A DNA stretch of 31,603 nt from IMG/VR virus record IMGVR_UViG_3300020475_000689, positions 1 through 31,603 of that record; one strand, given 5' to 3'. This document shows positions 1 through 7,168 of the stretch, in pieces (the first letter of the stretch is position 1; every line of letters starts with the position of its first letter). A model generated the notes under the pieces. That model made no database searches. It was not told where the DNA came from and worked only from the letters and a program-made list of their open reading frames with translations. Source of the DNA: a virus. Position numbers and translations under genes: made by a program.

Positions 1-1050
1 TACGATATTTGTGGTGTGCAACCAATGACTGGCCCTACAGGATTAGTATTCTGTATGAAGGCTAGATATAACGATAACACTTCAAGGTTAGCAATGACCG
101 AAGCGTTATTTGACGAAGCTGATACAGATTTCTCTGGTACAGGAACACAAGCTGGTACAGACCCATTTGGGGATGCAGCTGCTTATGCAACTGGTACTGG
201 TATGTCAACTGCTGATGCTGAAGCAAAAGGTGATGTTGAAGCATCAAATCCTTTTGCATCAATGGCGTTCACTATTGAGAAAGCTACTGTGACTGCAAAG
301 TCCAGAGCTCTTAAAGCTGAATACACAATAGAACTTGCTCAAGACCTTAAAGCAATTCATGGTCTAGATGCAGAAACAGAACTTGCAAATATCTTATCTG
401 CTGAAATCCTTGCGGAAATCAACAGAGAAGTTGTAAGAACTGTTAACCTTCAAGCAAAAACTGGTGCTCAAACTGGTGTTGCAAATGCTGGTAGATTCGA
501 CTTAGATGTTGATTCATCTGGTAGATGGTCTGTTGAGAAGTTCAAAGGTATGCTCTTCCAAATCGAAAGAGATGCTAATGTAATCGCAAGAGAATCAAGA
601 AGAGGAAAAGGTAACTTTATCCTTTGTTCTTCTGATGTCGCTTCTGCATTGTCAATGGCAGGAATGCTTGACTATGCTCCAGCACTTAACACTGAATTAA
701 ATGTTGATGATGCTGGTAACACTTTTGTTGGTGTATTAAATGGTAAGTACAAAGTGTACATTGACCCATATTACACACTTGACCCAGTAAGTGGTCACTC
801 AAACGAAGGTTACATGACTGTAGGTTATAGGGGTTCTAATCCTTATGATGCTGGTGTCTTCTACTGCCCATATGTTCCATTACAAATGGTTCGTGCAGTT
901 GGTGAGAACACTTTCCAACCAAAAATTGGTTTTAAAACTAGATATGGAATGATTTCAAATCCATTTGTAGGTTCAACTCCAAGTTCTGGTCTAGCATCTG
1001 CTGGTTCAAACTTCTACTACAGAAAAGTTGAAGTAGAAAATATTCTATAA
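1..1050 (+). CDS. 23: Major capsid protein gp23, 5'-truncated by window edge
   Basis: Forms the hexameric capsomers of the T4-type prohead; in T4 the precursor is trimmed at its N-terminus by the gp21 protease. The reading frame is open from base 1, so the gene begins outside the window; the ATG at 16 is internal. Visible signatures match T4 gp23: DICGVQPMTGPTG at the left edge, then AKSRALKAEYTIELAQDLKA and HGLDAETELANILSAEI, then INREVVRTV. The C-terminal part with IDPYY and GFKTRYGMISNPF is also typical. T4 gp23 is about 520 residues; about 349 are present, so the N-terminal third, including the cleavage site, is missing. An intrinsic terminator follows 22 bases after the stop. Confidence 0.96.
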   Translation, partial: YDICGVQPMTGPTGLVFCMKARYNDNTSRLAMTEALFDEADTDFSGTGTQAGTDPFGDAAAYATGTGMSTADAEAKGDVEASNPFASMAFTIEKATVTAKSRALKAEYTIELAQDLKAIHGLDAETELANILSAEILAEINREVVRTVNLQAKTGAQTGVANAGRFDLDVDSSGRWSVEKFKGMLFQIERDANVIARESRRGKGNFILCSSDVASALSMAGMLDYAPALNTELNVDDAGNTFVGVLNGKYKVYIDPYYTLDPVSGHSNEGYMTVGYRGSNPYDAGVFYCPYVPLQMVRAVGENTFQPKIGFKTRYGMISNPFVGSTPSSGLASAGSNFYYRKVEVENIL

Positions 1051-1071
1051 GACTTAAGTCGTAGACTAATT

Positions 1072-1099
1072 AAAGAGGACTTTCGAGTCCTCTTTTTTT
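1072..1099 (+). terminator. Intrinsic terminator after gp23
   Basis: A perfect stem (AAAGAGGACT with AGTCCTCTTT, ten pairs counting A-T closing pairs) closes a TTCG tetraloop and runs into seven T. UUCG-capped hairpins are typical of T4-type phage terminators. Confidence 0.93.
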
Positions 1100-1104
1100 A
1101 TGCA

Positions 1105-1111
1105 CTAAATA
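1105..1111 (+). promoter_or_regulatory. Late-promoter-like element CTAAATA
   Basis: CTAAATA sits just after the gp23 terminator and about 55 bases before the next start codon. It is a near match to the T4 late -10 (TATAAATA). A single short motif in AT-rich DNA is weak evidence. Confidence 0.4.
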
Positions 1112-1165
1112 TAATTAGGGAAGTCAAAAGGACAACCCATACACACACATACAGAGGACAATATT

Positions 1166-1381
1166 ATGTCAGACAAAAAATCAGGCTATGAAATAAGAGC
1201 AGACCTACTAGGTCAATCAGAAGGTATTCTTCGTGAGAACTACCAAAGAGAAGTTGATGCTATTCATGCACACAATGAATCATTTCCAAATGATAAAAAA
1301 CCTTTACCTTTAAGAGAAATCACTGGTGAAGAAATCATTATGACTGCAAGACAACTTAATGAGTTTGTAACCGAGAAGTAG
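1166..1381 (+). CDS. Small conserved protein next to gp23 (71 aa)
   Basis: Function unknown. The protein is soluble and mostly helical, with GYEIRADLLGQ near the N-terminus and EEIIMTARQLNEFV at the C-terminus. This resembles a short protein commonly seen beside capsid genes in marine T4-like phages (recollection, not a search). The start is supported by AGAGGA seven bases upstream. It lies between the gp23 terminator and another hairpin terminator, so it is probably its own transcription unit, read from the late-like element at 1105. Confidence 0.8.
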   Translation: MSDKKSGYEIRADLLGQSEGILRENYQREVDAIHAHNESFPNDKKPLPLREITGEEIIMTARQLNEFVTEK

Positions 1382-1386
1382 TAGAT

Positions 1387-1512
1387 ACAAAAAAACCCAG
1401 AGGGTTCTTATGTTTCGTTCTGGGTTTTTGTCCACTTCCCCTATCGACATTAGGGGGTTGCCGTCACTCTATTTAATTGTATTTCATAATGTATTACCTC
1501 ACTTCAAATTAC
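1387..1512 (-). ncRNA. Candidate minus-strand small RNA, about 125 nt
   Basis: A minus-strand promoter (1519-1548) points into this otherwise geneless stretch, and the bidirectional terminator at 1389-1429 stops it. The predicted RNA starts near 1512. On the minus strand it has a possible 5' stem (ATTGTA with TACAAT), a short hairpin (CCCCTA with TAGGGG, plus-strand 1438-1456) and the terminator hairpin. The longest ATG-started frame seen is four codons, so it looks non-coding. Its target is unknown. Confidence 0.55.
1389..1429. terminator. Bidirectional intrinsic terminator
   Basis: A perfect 11-pair stem, AAAAACCCAGA (1391-1401) with TCTGGGTTTTT (1419-1429), closes a 17-nt loop. On the + strand it ends the 1166-1381 gene with five T. 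On the - strand the stem is followed by seven T (complement of 1389-1395), so it also ends transcripts coming leftward from the minus-strand promoter at 1519-1548. Confidence 0.85.
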
Positions 1513-1518
1513 AATAGT

Positions 1519-1548
1519 ATTATAACAAAATATGTACCTATGGTGCAA
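1519..1548 (-). promoter_or_regulatory. Minus-strand promoter of the ATAGGTACAT family
   Basis: Read on the minus strand: TTGCAC, an 18-nt spacer beginning CATAGGTACAT, then TATAAT. Hexamers, spacer length and position of ATAGGTACAT are the same as in the plus-strand promoters at 10817, 11324 and 13665. It is back-to-back with the rightward late promoter at 1553-1560. Confidence 0.7.
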
Positions 1549-1552
1549 GTGT

Positions 1553-1560
1553 TATAAATA
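1553..1560 (+). promoter_or_regulatory. T4-type late promoter TATAAATA
   Basis: An exact T4 late -10 element. In T4 transcription starts about six bases downstream, which here is the A of the ATG at 1566. No ribosome binding site lies between, so the message would be leaderless or nearly so. Confidence 0.8.
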
Positions 1561-1565
1561 GATAT

Positions 1566-2147
1566 ATGACAACAAAACAACTTACAACAGCATCATGGGC
1601 TGGTAATTTACCAGACAACTTATCTTATCTTGCACCAACTCAGTTTGAGTTGTTAGTTAAAAAGTTACCCAATACCAAATACTTTGCAACAGGTGTTAAT
1701 ATACCATCTGTTAGTATAGGTGAAACAATACAACCTACAAGACTAGGTGCAAATGTAAAACTTCCAGGCGATAAGATTCAATTTGGTGAAATAACAATTA
1801 CATTCATTGTAGACGAAAACATGGAAAATTGGACAGAATTATATACATGGATGGAAGGTATTACTGCATCTACAGATACAGAAAAGTATAGATTATTAGT
1901 GGGTGCAAACAAAAGAGAAGACCAACCACAAGATAATTCTGCTGATGGAGAAGAACTATATTCAGATATGACTATTGTAATTACAACAGCTGCAAATAAT
2001 CCTAACAGATATGTAAGAATTGCAGATGCTTATCCATCATCATTAGGTGAAATTACAATGGATACTACTGTTGCTGGTGGATTATCGTATGTAACATGTA
2101 CTGCATCATTCCAGTTTACATCATTTGAAATTGCATCTACATCTTAA
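1566..2147 (+). CDS. Probable tail-tube/baseplate structural protein (gp19-like)
   Basis: A 193-residue protein resembling the tail-tube-fold proteins of marine T4-like phages: an N-terminal segment with LSYLAPTQFELLVKKLPN, a central VNIPSVSIGETIQPT followed by LPGDKIQFGEITITFIVDE, then NWTELYTWM. The sequence around PGDKIQF...ITFIVDE...W matches T4 gp19-type subunits in pattern (family knowledge), though it is longer than T4 gp19 (163 aa) and could be a baseplate paralogue. Late expression is supported by the TATAAATA element directly upstream. No Shine-Dalgarno sequence is visible. It does not overlap the next gene. Confidence 0.65.
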   Translation: MTTKQLTTASWAGNLPDNLSYLAPTQFELLVKKLPNTKYFATGVNIPSVSIGETIQPTRLGANVKLPGDKIQFGEITITFIVDENMENWTELYTWMEGITASTDTEKYRLLVGANKREDQPQDNSADGEELYSDMTIVITTAANNPNRYVRIADAYPSSLGEITMDTTVAGGLSYVTCTASFQFTSFEIASTS

Positions 2148-2152
2148 TTAAG

Positions 2153-2180
2153 TAGACATATATCACTTTTGTGGTATAAT
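2153..2180 (+). promoter_or_regulatory. Extended -10 promoter for uvsY
   Basis: TAGACA, a 16-nt spacer ending TGG, then TATAAT, with six bases to the ATG at 2187. The TGN before the -10 is a classical extended -10. The same layout occurs at 5518, 16483 and 21893. Confidence 0.75.
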
Positions 2181-2186
2181 TATAGT

Positions 2187-2636
2187 ATGAAATTAGAAAA
2201 TATACAATCTATGTGGAAGGAAGATTCTGTAATCGACCAAATCGATTTAGATAAAGCATCATTACAAACACCTTCTTTACATGCAAAATACCTAGAACTC
2301 CTTAACGAAAAGAGATTATCTCTTAAATCGTATGAGGTCAAGTATAATCAACTTTTAAAGACTAAGTGGATGTGGTATACTGATAAGTTATCTAAAGACG
2401 AAATAGACGACTTAGGGTGGTCTTATGACCCTTTTGATGGGTATAATAAACCTTTAAAGTCTGATTACAGTTATTACTTTAATGCAGATAAAGATTTATC
2501 TGATTTAAAACTAAAAGTCGAATATCTTACAGAGTGTGTTGACACTTTAAAAGAGATACTAAATATAATTACATGGAGACATCAATCAATTAAAAATGCA
2601 ATTGATTGGTTAAAATTCACTAACCCAGCAGGTTAA
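2187..2636 (+). CDS. uvsY: UvsY recombination mediator
   Basis: UvsY helps load the UvsX recombinase onto single-stranded DNA coated by gp32, in the T4 recombination-dependent replication pathway. The 149-residue product aligns with T4 UvsY (137 aa) from the first residue (MKLENIQ against MRLEDLQ), then a central KWMWY aromatic patch, NADKDLSDLKLKVEYL, and a C-terminal IKNAIDWLKF. The alignment fixes the ATG at 2187; an upstream in-frame TTG at 2169 would place the promoter inside the coding sequence. There is no ribosome binding site, and TATAAT ends six bases before the ATG. It heads a block with an oxygenase and uvsW. Confidence 0.88.
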   Translation: MKLENIQSMWKEDSVIDQIDLDKASLQTPSLHAKYLELLNEKRLSLKSYEVKYNQLLKTKWMWYTDKLSKDEIDDLGWSYDPFDGYNKPLKSDYSYYFNADKDLSDLKLKVEYLTECVDTLKEILNIITWRHQSIKNAIDWLKFTNPAG

Positions 2637-2642
2637 TATATT

Positions 2643-3308
2643 ATGCCATCATTTTTACCAGAACATTGTATTACTTTATCAAGAGCTATTTCACCTAGTG
2701 TATGTGATGAAATAATAAAACTGGGTAAAGATACATGGACAGATTATGGTCAAATAGGTGGTGGTGAAGATGGATTTAGAGATGACTTTACTCGTAAATC
2801 TGGAGTTGCATGGTTAAAAAGAGAATCAACACTATCAGATGGAAGAACAGTATTCGACCATATTACACCACATATCAGAGAAGTTAATTCAGAGGTTTTT
2901 AAATTTGATTTAAATTTCCATGAGACATATCAATTTACATCTTATAAAGCACCAGACGAAAAGTATAGTTGGCATTGTGATGGACATTTTGAACCATACA
3001 GTGAAGAAGATTGTAAGAACGACCCAAACATAGAAGAAAGAGTTGGTGGATATAGAAAACTTTCTTATAGTGTAAATCTTTCACACCCAGATGAATATGA
3101 AGGTGGACACTTTGAATGGACAGACCCATTTGGATTAAGTCCACAAAATATGACACCAGACAATATTAAATATAGAGCTCAACAGAGTGCAAGAGAACAA
3201 GGAAGTATAATCATATTTCCAGCTTTTGTATATCATCAAGTAACACCAGTCACCAGAGGAATGAGACATTCATTAGTAGGATGGATAGCAGGCCCAACAT
3301 TCAGATAA
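2643..3308 (+). CDS. 2OG-Fe(II) dioxygenase 1 (PKHD-type)
   Basis: A 221-residue member of the 2-oxoglutarate/Fe(II) oxygenase superfamily, close in layout to prolyl-4-hydroxylase/PKHD proteins. These enzymes couple 2-oxoglutarate decarboxylation to hydroxylation of a protein, nucleotide or small molecule; the substrate here is unknown. The iron ligands are visible: H111 and D113 in SWHCDGHF, and H198 in VYHQV, with R208 ten residues later for 2-oxoglutarate. The core strands YSVNLSHPDEYEGGHFEW and GSIIIFPAF are intact. It follows uvsY by six bases and its last 28 bases overlap uvsW. Confidence 0.9.
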   Translation: MPSFLPEHCITLSRAISPSVCDEIIKLGKDTWTDYGQIGGGEDGFRDDFTRKSGVAWLKRESTLSDGRTVFDHITPHIREVNSEVFKFDLNFHETYQFTSYKAPDEKYSWHCDGHFEPYSEEDCKNDPNIEERVGGYRKLSYSVNLSHPDEYEGGHFEWTDPFGLSPQNMTPDNIKYRAQQSAREQGSIIIFPAFVYHQVTPVTRGMRHSLVGWIAGPTFR

Positions 3309-4714
3309 ACAAAATCGATAATACTCACTTGAAAATAGATGCAGATGAATCTATTAAAAGAGAGTTGTCTGATTACTTTACTTTCCCAGTTCCTGGCGCA
3401 AAGTTTATGCCTTCTGTTAAAAACAAATACTGGGATGGAAACATACGATTGTTTGCACAAACTACTGGTAAGTTGTATGTTGGTTTATACTATGCACTAG
3501 AACAATTTGCAAAAGATAGAGAATACAAAGTTGAAGGATACCAGTGGGAGACTGATTTAGAGACTCCAGACTTTACCGACAACTTAAACATGGGATTCCC
3601 ATTAAGAGATTATCAAGTAGAAGCAATAACAAGAGGTATTAAATACAGAAGACAATTACTAGTATCTCCAACTGCAAGTGGTAAGTCTGCAATCATATAT
3701 TGTATTGCAAGACACTTCATATCTATGCATAAAAAGAAAGTATTAGTAATCGTACCTACAACATCACTAGTGGAACAAATGTCAAAAGACTTTGCAGATT
3801 ATGGATATGATAAACCAATCGACAAGATGTATGGTGGTGCAAAGGTAGGAGATACCGATATAGTAGTAACTACTTGGCAAACATTATCCAGAATGCCGAA
3901 ATCGTTCTTCGATGGTTTTGGTGCAGTGTTTGGTGATGAAGCACATTTATTTAAAGCAAAAGTACTAACAGGTATCTTGGAGAAGATGAAAGATATAGGT
4001 CATAGATGGGGAATGACAGGTACATTAGATGATACTCAAACCCATAAACTTGTATTAGAAGGATTGTTTGGGCCTACTCATTATGTAACTACCAGTGCAG
4101 AACTTATGGATGAAGGTGTTCTTGCAGAGTTAAATATACAATGTTTAGTACTTAAATATCCACCAGAGGTGTCTAAAGAAGTGGTACAGATGGATTATCC
4201 TAGAGAAATGGAATTCCTTGCTGGTAATGAAAAAAGAACTCAGTTTATAAAAAATCTTACATTGGGTCAAAAAGGAAATACACTAATACTATTTCAATAT
4301 GTAGATAAACATGGTAGAAAGATATACGATGCATTCCAGAAAGCAGGTATCAAATCATTCTTCATATATGGTGGAACAGATACAATCAATAGAGAAAAAG
4401 TCAGAGAATTAATGGAAAAAGAAGATGGATGTGTAATCATTGCGTCATATGGTACTTTTTCTACAGGTATAAATATTAAGAACCTACACAACATTGTGTT
4501 TGCAAGTCCTAGTAAATCTAAGATTCGTGTATTACAATCAATTGGTAGGGTTCTTAGAACAAGTAAGGATAAGGTTAATGCAACTCTTTTTGATATTGCA
4601 GACGATTTAAGTTATAAAAAGAAAGAGAATTATACTTTAAGACACTTTAAAGAAAGAATAAATACATATAGTAAAGAGAAATTTAAATATACAATACATG
4701 AGGTGAAGTTTTAA
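3281..4714 (+). CDS. uvsW: UvsW DNA/RNA helicase
   Basis: A superfamily 2 helicase that in T4 unwinds R-loops and branched recombination intermediates and helps switch from origin- to recombination-dependent replication. The 477 residues (T4: 503) carry the N-terminal DNA-binding domain (LKIDADESIKRELSDYF, NKYWDGNIRLF), Walker A PTASGKS at 130-136, DEAH at 219-222, the WGMTGTLDD motif III region, and motif VI QSIGRVLR near 430. The ATG at 3281 lies inside the preceding oxygenase gene (28-base overlap) but matches the N-terminal alignment with T4 UvsW. Confidence 0.95.
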   Translation: MDSRPNIQINKIDNTHLKIDADESIKRELSDYFTFPVPGAKFMPSVKNKYWDGNIRLFAQTTGKLYVGLYYALEQFAKDREYKVEGYQWETDLETPDFTDNLNMGFPLRDYQVEAITRGIKYRRQLLVSPTASGKSAIIYCIARHFISMHKKKVLVIVPTTSLVEQMSKDFADYGYDKPIDKMYGGAKVGDTDIVVTTWQTLSRMPKSFFDGFGAVFGDEAHLFKAKVLTGILEKMKDIGHRWGMTGTLDDTQTHKLVLEGLFGPTHYVTTSAELMDEGVLAELNIQCLVLKYPPEVSKEVVQMDYPREMEFLAGNEKRTQFIKNLTLGQKGNTLILFQYVDKHGRKIYDAFQKAGIKSFFIYGGTDTINREKVRELMEKEDGCVIIASYGTFSTGINIKNLHNIVFASPSKSKIRVLQSIGRVLRTSKDKVNATLFDIADDLSYKKKENYTLRHFKERINTYSKEKFKYTIHEVKF

Positions 4715-4716
4715 TT

Positions 4717-4983
4717 ATGATGAAAAAGTGGTATGAAATACTATGGGGAAGTCGTGAAGAAGATGAACTTGTTCAAAGAGTTCAACAAGTAGAGAACAAA
4801 CTACATGGTATTGGTGATATGACTGATGCAAACAAAGTTCTTGATGCTGACCCAGACGAATTAACAATAGAAAATGCATATAAAACTCGATGGATATGGT
4901 ATCATACAATATTAGGACTTCTCATGTTAATGGCTAATATGATTATGTTAGCAATATTTTTACTACTAGCAATAAAACTATGA
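4717..4983 (+). CDS. Small membrane protein, unknown function (88 aa)
   Basis: Not recognised by function. The first 55 residues are charged and probably helical (EEDELVQRVQQVENKLHGIG). The last 30 or so form one hydrophobic membrane segment (WIWYHTILGLLMLMANMIML). Marine T4-like phages often carry a small membrane protein between uvsW and gp55, but I cannot name a family. GAGGTG lies 5' of the start; a second ATG follows immediately at 4720. It overlaps the next gene by four bases (ATGA), indicating translational coupling. Confidence 0.75.
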   Translation: MMKKWYEILWGSREEDELVQRVQQVENKLHGIGDMTDANKVLDADPDELTIENAYKTRWIWYHTILGLLMLMANMIMLAIFLLLAIKL

Positions 4984-5438
4984 ATCAATACAGATATATA
5001 AAATTAAGAAATGGTGAAGATGTTGTTGCAATAACTTCTGTAAAAGAAGATACTGGAACAGTTGAAATGACACTTCCATGCAATGTTGGTCTTAATCCAT
5101 CAGTAACAGGTAAAGGAGCAGTTATCAAATTGTCTCCTCTAGTTCCTTTTACTAAAGATAATAAGATAATTATTGCAGCTTCAGAGGTAGTTTATACTAC
5201 ATCATTAGATAAAAAGTTTATCCAATTTTATGATAAAGCATGTAAAGATTGGATTAACCTAAGAGATGAAGTTGGATTGGATATAATGTCTCCTAAACAA
5301 GAATTAGATAGAGGTTCAGATGCACTTGCACATCTAACTAATATTATGAATAGGGAACGATTGAGTCCAGAAGAGGAATATGCATTAGAGGAAGAGATGG
5401 ACTTAATGGATTTAGAGGATAAGAAAGTTGTCCACTAA
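4980..5438 (+). CDS. Conserved phage protein, possible Sm-like domain (152 aa)
   Basis: Function unknown. The N-terminal 80 residues are a series of short strands (YRYIKLRNGEDVVAIT, VEMTLPCNVGL, AVIKLSPLVPF, IIIAASEVVYTT) in an order resembling a small barrel of the Sm-like type; this is a pattern inference. The C-terminal 70 residues are helical and strongly acidic (SPEEEYALEEEMDLMDLED). Position before gp55 is shared with marine T4-like phages in my recollection. It is coupled to the upstream membrane protein by an ATGA overlap. About 110 bases without a gene follow, holding two divergent promoters. Confidence 0.75.
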   Translation: MNQYRYIKLRNGEDVVAITSVKEDTGTVEMTLPCNVGLNPSVTGKGAVIKLSPLVPFTKDNKIIIAASEVVYTTSLDKKFIQFYDKACKDWINLRDEVGLDIMSPKQELDRGSDALAHLTNIMNRERLSPEEEYALEEEMDLMDLEDKKVVH

Positions 5439-5474
5439 TTGGGCTATTCTCTCTTTTTCCCACGATACATATCT

Positions 5475-5502
5475 ATTTTATCATCGATTTCCAGCATGTC
5501 AA
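5475..5502 (-). promoter_or_regulatory. Candidate minus-strand extended -10 promoter
   Basis: On the minus strand: TTGACA (plus 5497-5502), a 16-nt spacer ending TGA, then TAAAAT (plus 5475-5480). This is the geometry of the plus-strand uvsY/gp55 class. Its -35 and the -35 of the gp55 promoter form the inverted repeat TGTCAAG/CTTGACA. A start near 5468 would give RNA antisense to the 4980-5438 gene; the only frame at its 5' end is eight codons. Confidence 0.45.
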
Positions 5503-5517
5503 GTCTTTTTTTTTAAC

Positions 5518-5545
5518 TTGACAAATATCAAATAAGTGAGATAAT
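5518..5545 (+). promoter_or_regulatory. Extended -10 promoter for gp55
   Basis: TTGACA, a 16-nt spacer ending TGA, then GATAAT, five bases before the gp55 ATG at 5551. No Shine-Dalgarno sequence lies between. Confidence 0.75.
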
Positions 5546-5550
5546 AAATT

Positions 5551-6105
5551 ATGACTAAAGCAAAACCAGAACATTATGTAAATAACAAAGAGTTTACAGC
5601 TGCAATTGCAACCCACAACCAAGCAGTAAAAGATGCAGTTGCAAAGGGTAAAGAACCACCAAGAGTGACAGAATACATAGGTGAATGTATTTATAAGATT
5701 GCAACAAGACTATCAACAAAACCAAACTTCATTAACTATTCATATAGGGATGAAATGATTTGTGATGGTATTGAAAACTGTTTACAATATATAAATAACT
5801 TTAATCCAGAAAAATCACAAAATGCATTTGCATATATAACCCAAATTATATATTATGCATTCTTAAGAAGAATTCAAAAAGAAAAGAAACAAGCTGCAAT
5901 CAAACATAAAGCAATCATGAATAGTGGTGTGCTTACAGATGCAGTAGGAAGTATGGAAGGTGACTCTACAGTTTATGATAACTCGTATGTTGAATTCCTA
6001 CAAAACAATCTAGAAGAACCCAACTACAAACCTAGAGGTAAGAAAAAGGTAGAAGATACCAGACCAGTAGGTGTAGAAAAATACTTTAACACTAAAGAGA
6101 AATAA
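5551..6105 (+). CDS. 55: gp55, late-transcription sigma factor
   Basis: A highly diverged sigma-70-family protein that directs host RNA polymerase to TATAAATA late promoters, working with gp33 and the gp45 clamp in T4. The 184 residues match T4 gp55 (185 aa) along the whole length: HYVNNKEFTAAI at the N-terminus, YRDEMICDGIENCLQYINNF in the middle, then NAFAYITQIIYYAFLRRIQKEKK. The match at the first residues (YVNNKE) supports the ATG at 5551. Exact TATAAATA elements at 1553, 25155 and 25946 are its expected targets. It is followed by gp47 after one base. Confidence 0.96.
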   Translation: MTKAKPEHYVNNKEFTAAIATHNQAVKDAVAKGKEPPRVTEYIGECIYKIATRLSTKPNFINYSYRDEMICDGIENCLQYINNFNPEKSQNAFAYITQIIYYAFLRRIQKEKKQAAIKHKAIMNSGVLTDAVGSMEGDSTVYDNSYVEFLQNNLEEPNYKPRGKKKVEDTRPVGVEKYFNTKEK

Positions 6106-6106
6106 T

Positions 6107-7168
6107 TTGAAATTTGCAGTATTGAATGATACCCATGCTGGTGTCAGAAACGATAGTATACATTTCCACGAATACATGAGAAAATTCTTCGAAGAAGTTT
6201 TTTTTCCTTATTGTGTAGAAAATGATATTAAACACATAGTTCACTTGGGTGATTACTTTGATAAAAGAACAGGGATTAACTTTCTATCTTTACAAAGAAA
6301 CAAAGAACATTTCATAGAACCATTGATTGCAAATGGTATGACTATGGATTTAATTTTAGGTAATCACGATTTATATTATAAAAATACTAGTGAAGTAAAC
6401 TCATGTGAAGCACTTCTTAAGTATGATAACATAACAATCTATGCAGATACTATTACTAAAGACTATGATGGATGTCTTATTACACTACTGCCTTGGATTC
6501 ACAAAACCAATATAGAAGATACATTAGAACATTTAGAACTTACTACAGCACAGATTGGAATGGGACATTTAGAAATAGAAGGTGCAATGATGATGCCAGG
6601 CTATTATTCTTCTCATGGTCTTGGGTTTGATACCTTTAAAAGATTCGAACATGTATACAGTGGTCACTTCCATACTGGTTCTACAATGCAAAACATAACT
6701 TATCTTGGTTCTCAAATGGAATTCACTTGGTCAGATTATAATAATCCAAAAGGATTTCATATTTTTGATACTGATACTAGGGAAATGAAAAAAATTAAAA
6801 ACCCTATTCGTATGTTTGAAAAAGTATTCTATGACGATTCTAAACTAACTCAAGAAGAAATACTTGCAATGGACTTTACTCATTTACAAGACATGTATGT
6901 AAAAGTTATTGTAATCAATAAAGAAAATCCATATTGGTTTGACCTATTCATTGAAAAATTAAACAAAGCAGAAGTTATAGATTTCAAAGTTGTAGAAGAC
7001 CATGGCAATCTTGGTGATATGTCAGATGAAGAAATGACATCAGATGCAGAAGATACACTTACAATATTAACTAAACATATCGAAGGAATGGAAATTACTG
7101 GAGATAAAACAAAACTAGAAAACATAGTTAGGTCTCTTTATACAGAGGCTCTTGACGAAACTTCATGA
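6107..7168 (+). CDS. 47: gp47, SbcD/Mre11-like nuclease subunit
   Basis: Metallophosphoesterase subunit of the gp46/gp47 complex, which resects DNA ends for recombination-dependent replication and takes part in host DNA breakdown. Of 353 residues, the phosphoesterase motifs are all present: D8-x-H10 in LNDTHAG, GDYFD (D49), GNHD (N86, H87), GHLEIEG and GHFHTGS. The start is a TTG at 6107: translation from it gives MKFAVLNDTHAGV, aligning with T4 gp47 MKILNLGDWHLGV, and no ATG is available upstream. It overlaps gp46 by four bases (ATGA). Confidence 0.95.
   Translation: MKFAVLNDTHAGVRNDSIHFHEYMRKFFEEVFFPYCVENDIKHIVHLGDYFDKRTGINFLSLQRNKEHFIEPLIANGMTMDLILGNHDLYYKNTSEVNSCEALLKYDNITIYADTITKDYDGCLITLLPWIHKTNIEDTLEHLELTTAQIGMGHLEIEGAMMMPGYYSSHGLGFDTFKRFEHVYSGHFHTGSTMQNITYLGSQMEFTWSDYNNPKGFHIFDTDTREMKKIKNPIRMFEKVFYDDSKLTQEEILAMDFTHLQDMYVKVIVINKENPYWFDLFIEKLNKAEVIDFKVVEDHGNLGDMSDEEMTSDAEDTLTILTKHIEGMEITGDKTKLENIVRSLYTEALDETS

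Noticed and set aside
2169-2186. TTG start for uvsY giving MWYNYS before MKLENIQ (same pattern at 21909 for the DruA-like gene)
   Set aside because: The added codons are the TATAAT box; alignment with T4 UvsY begins at the ATG.
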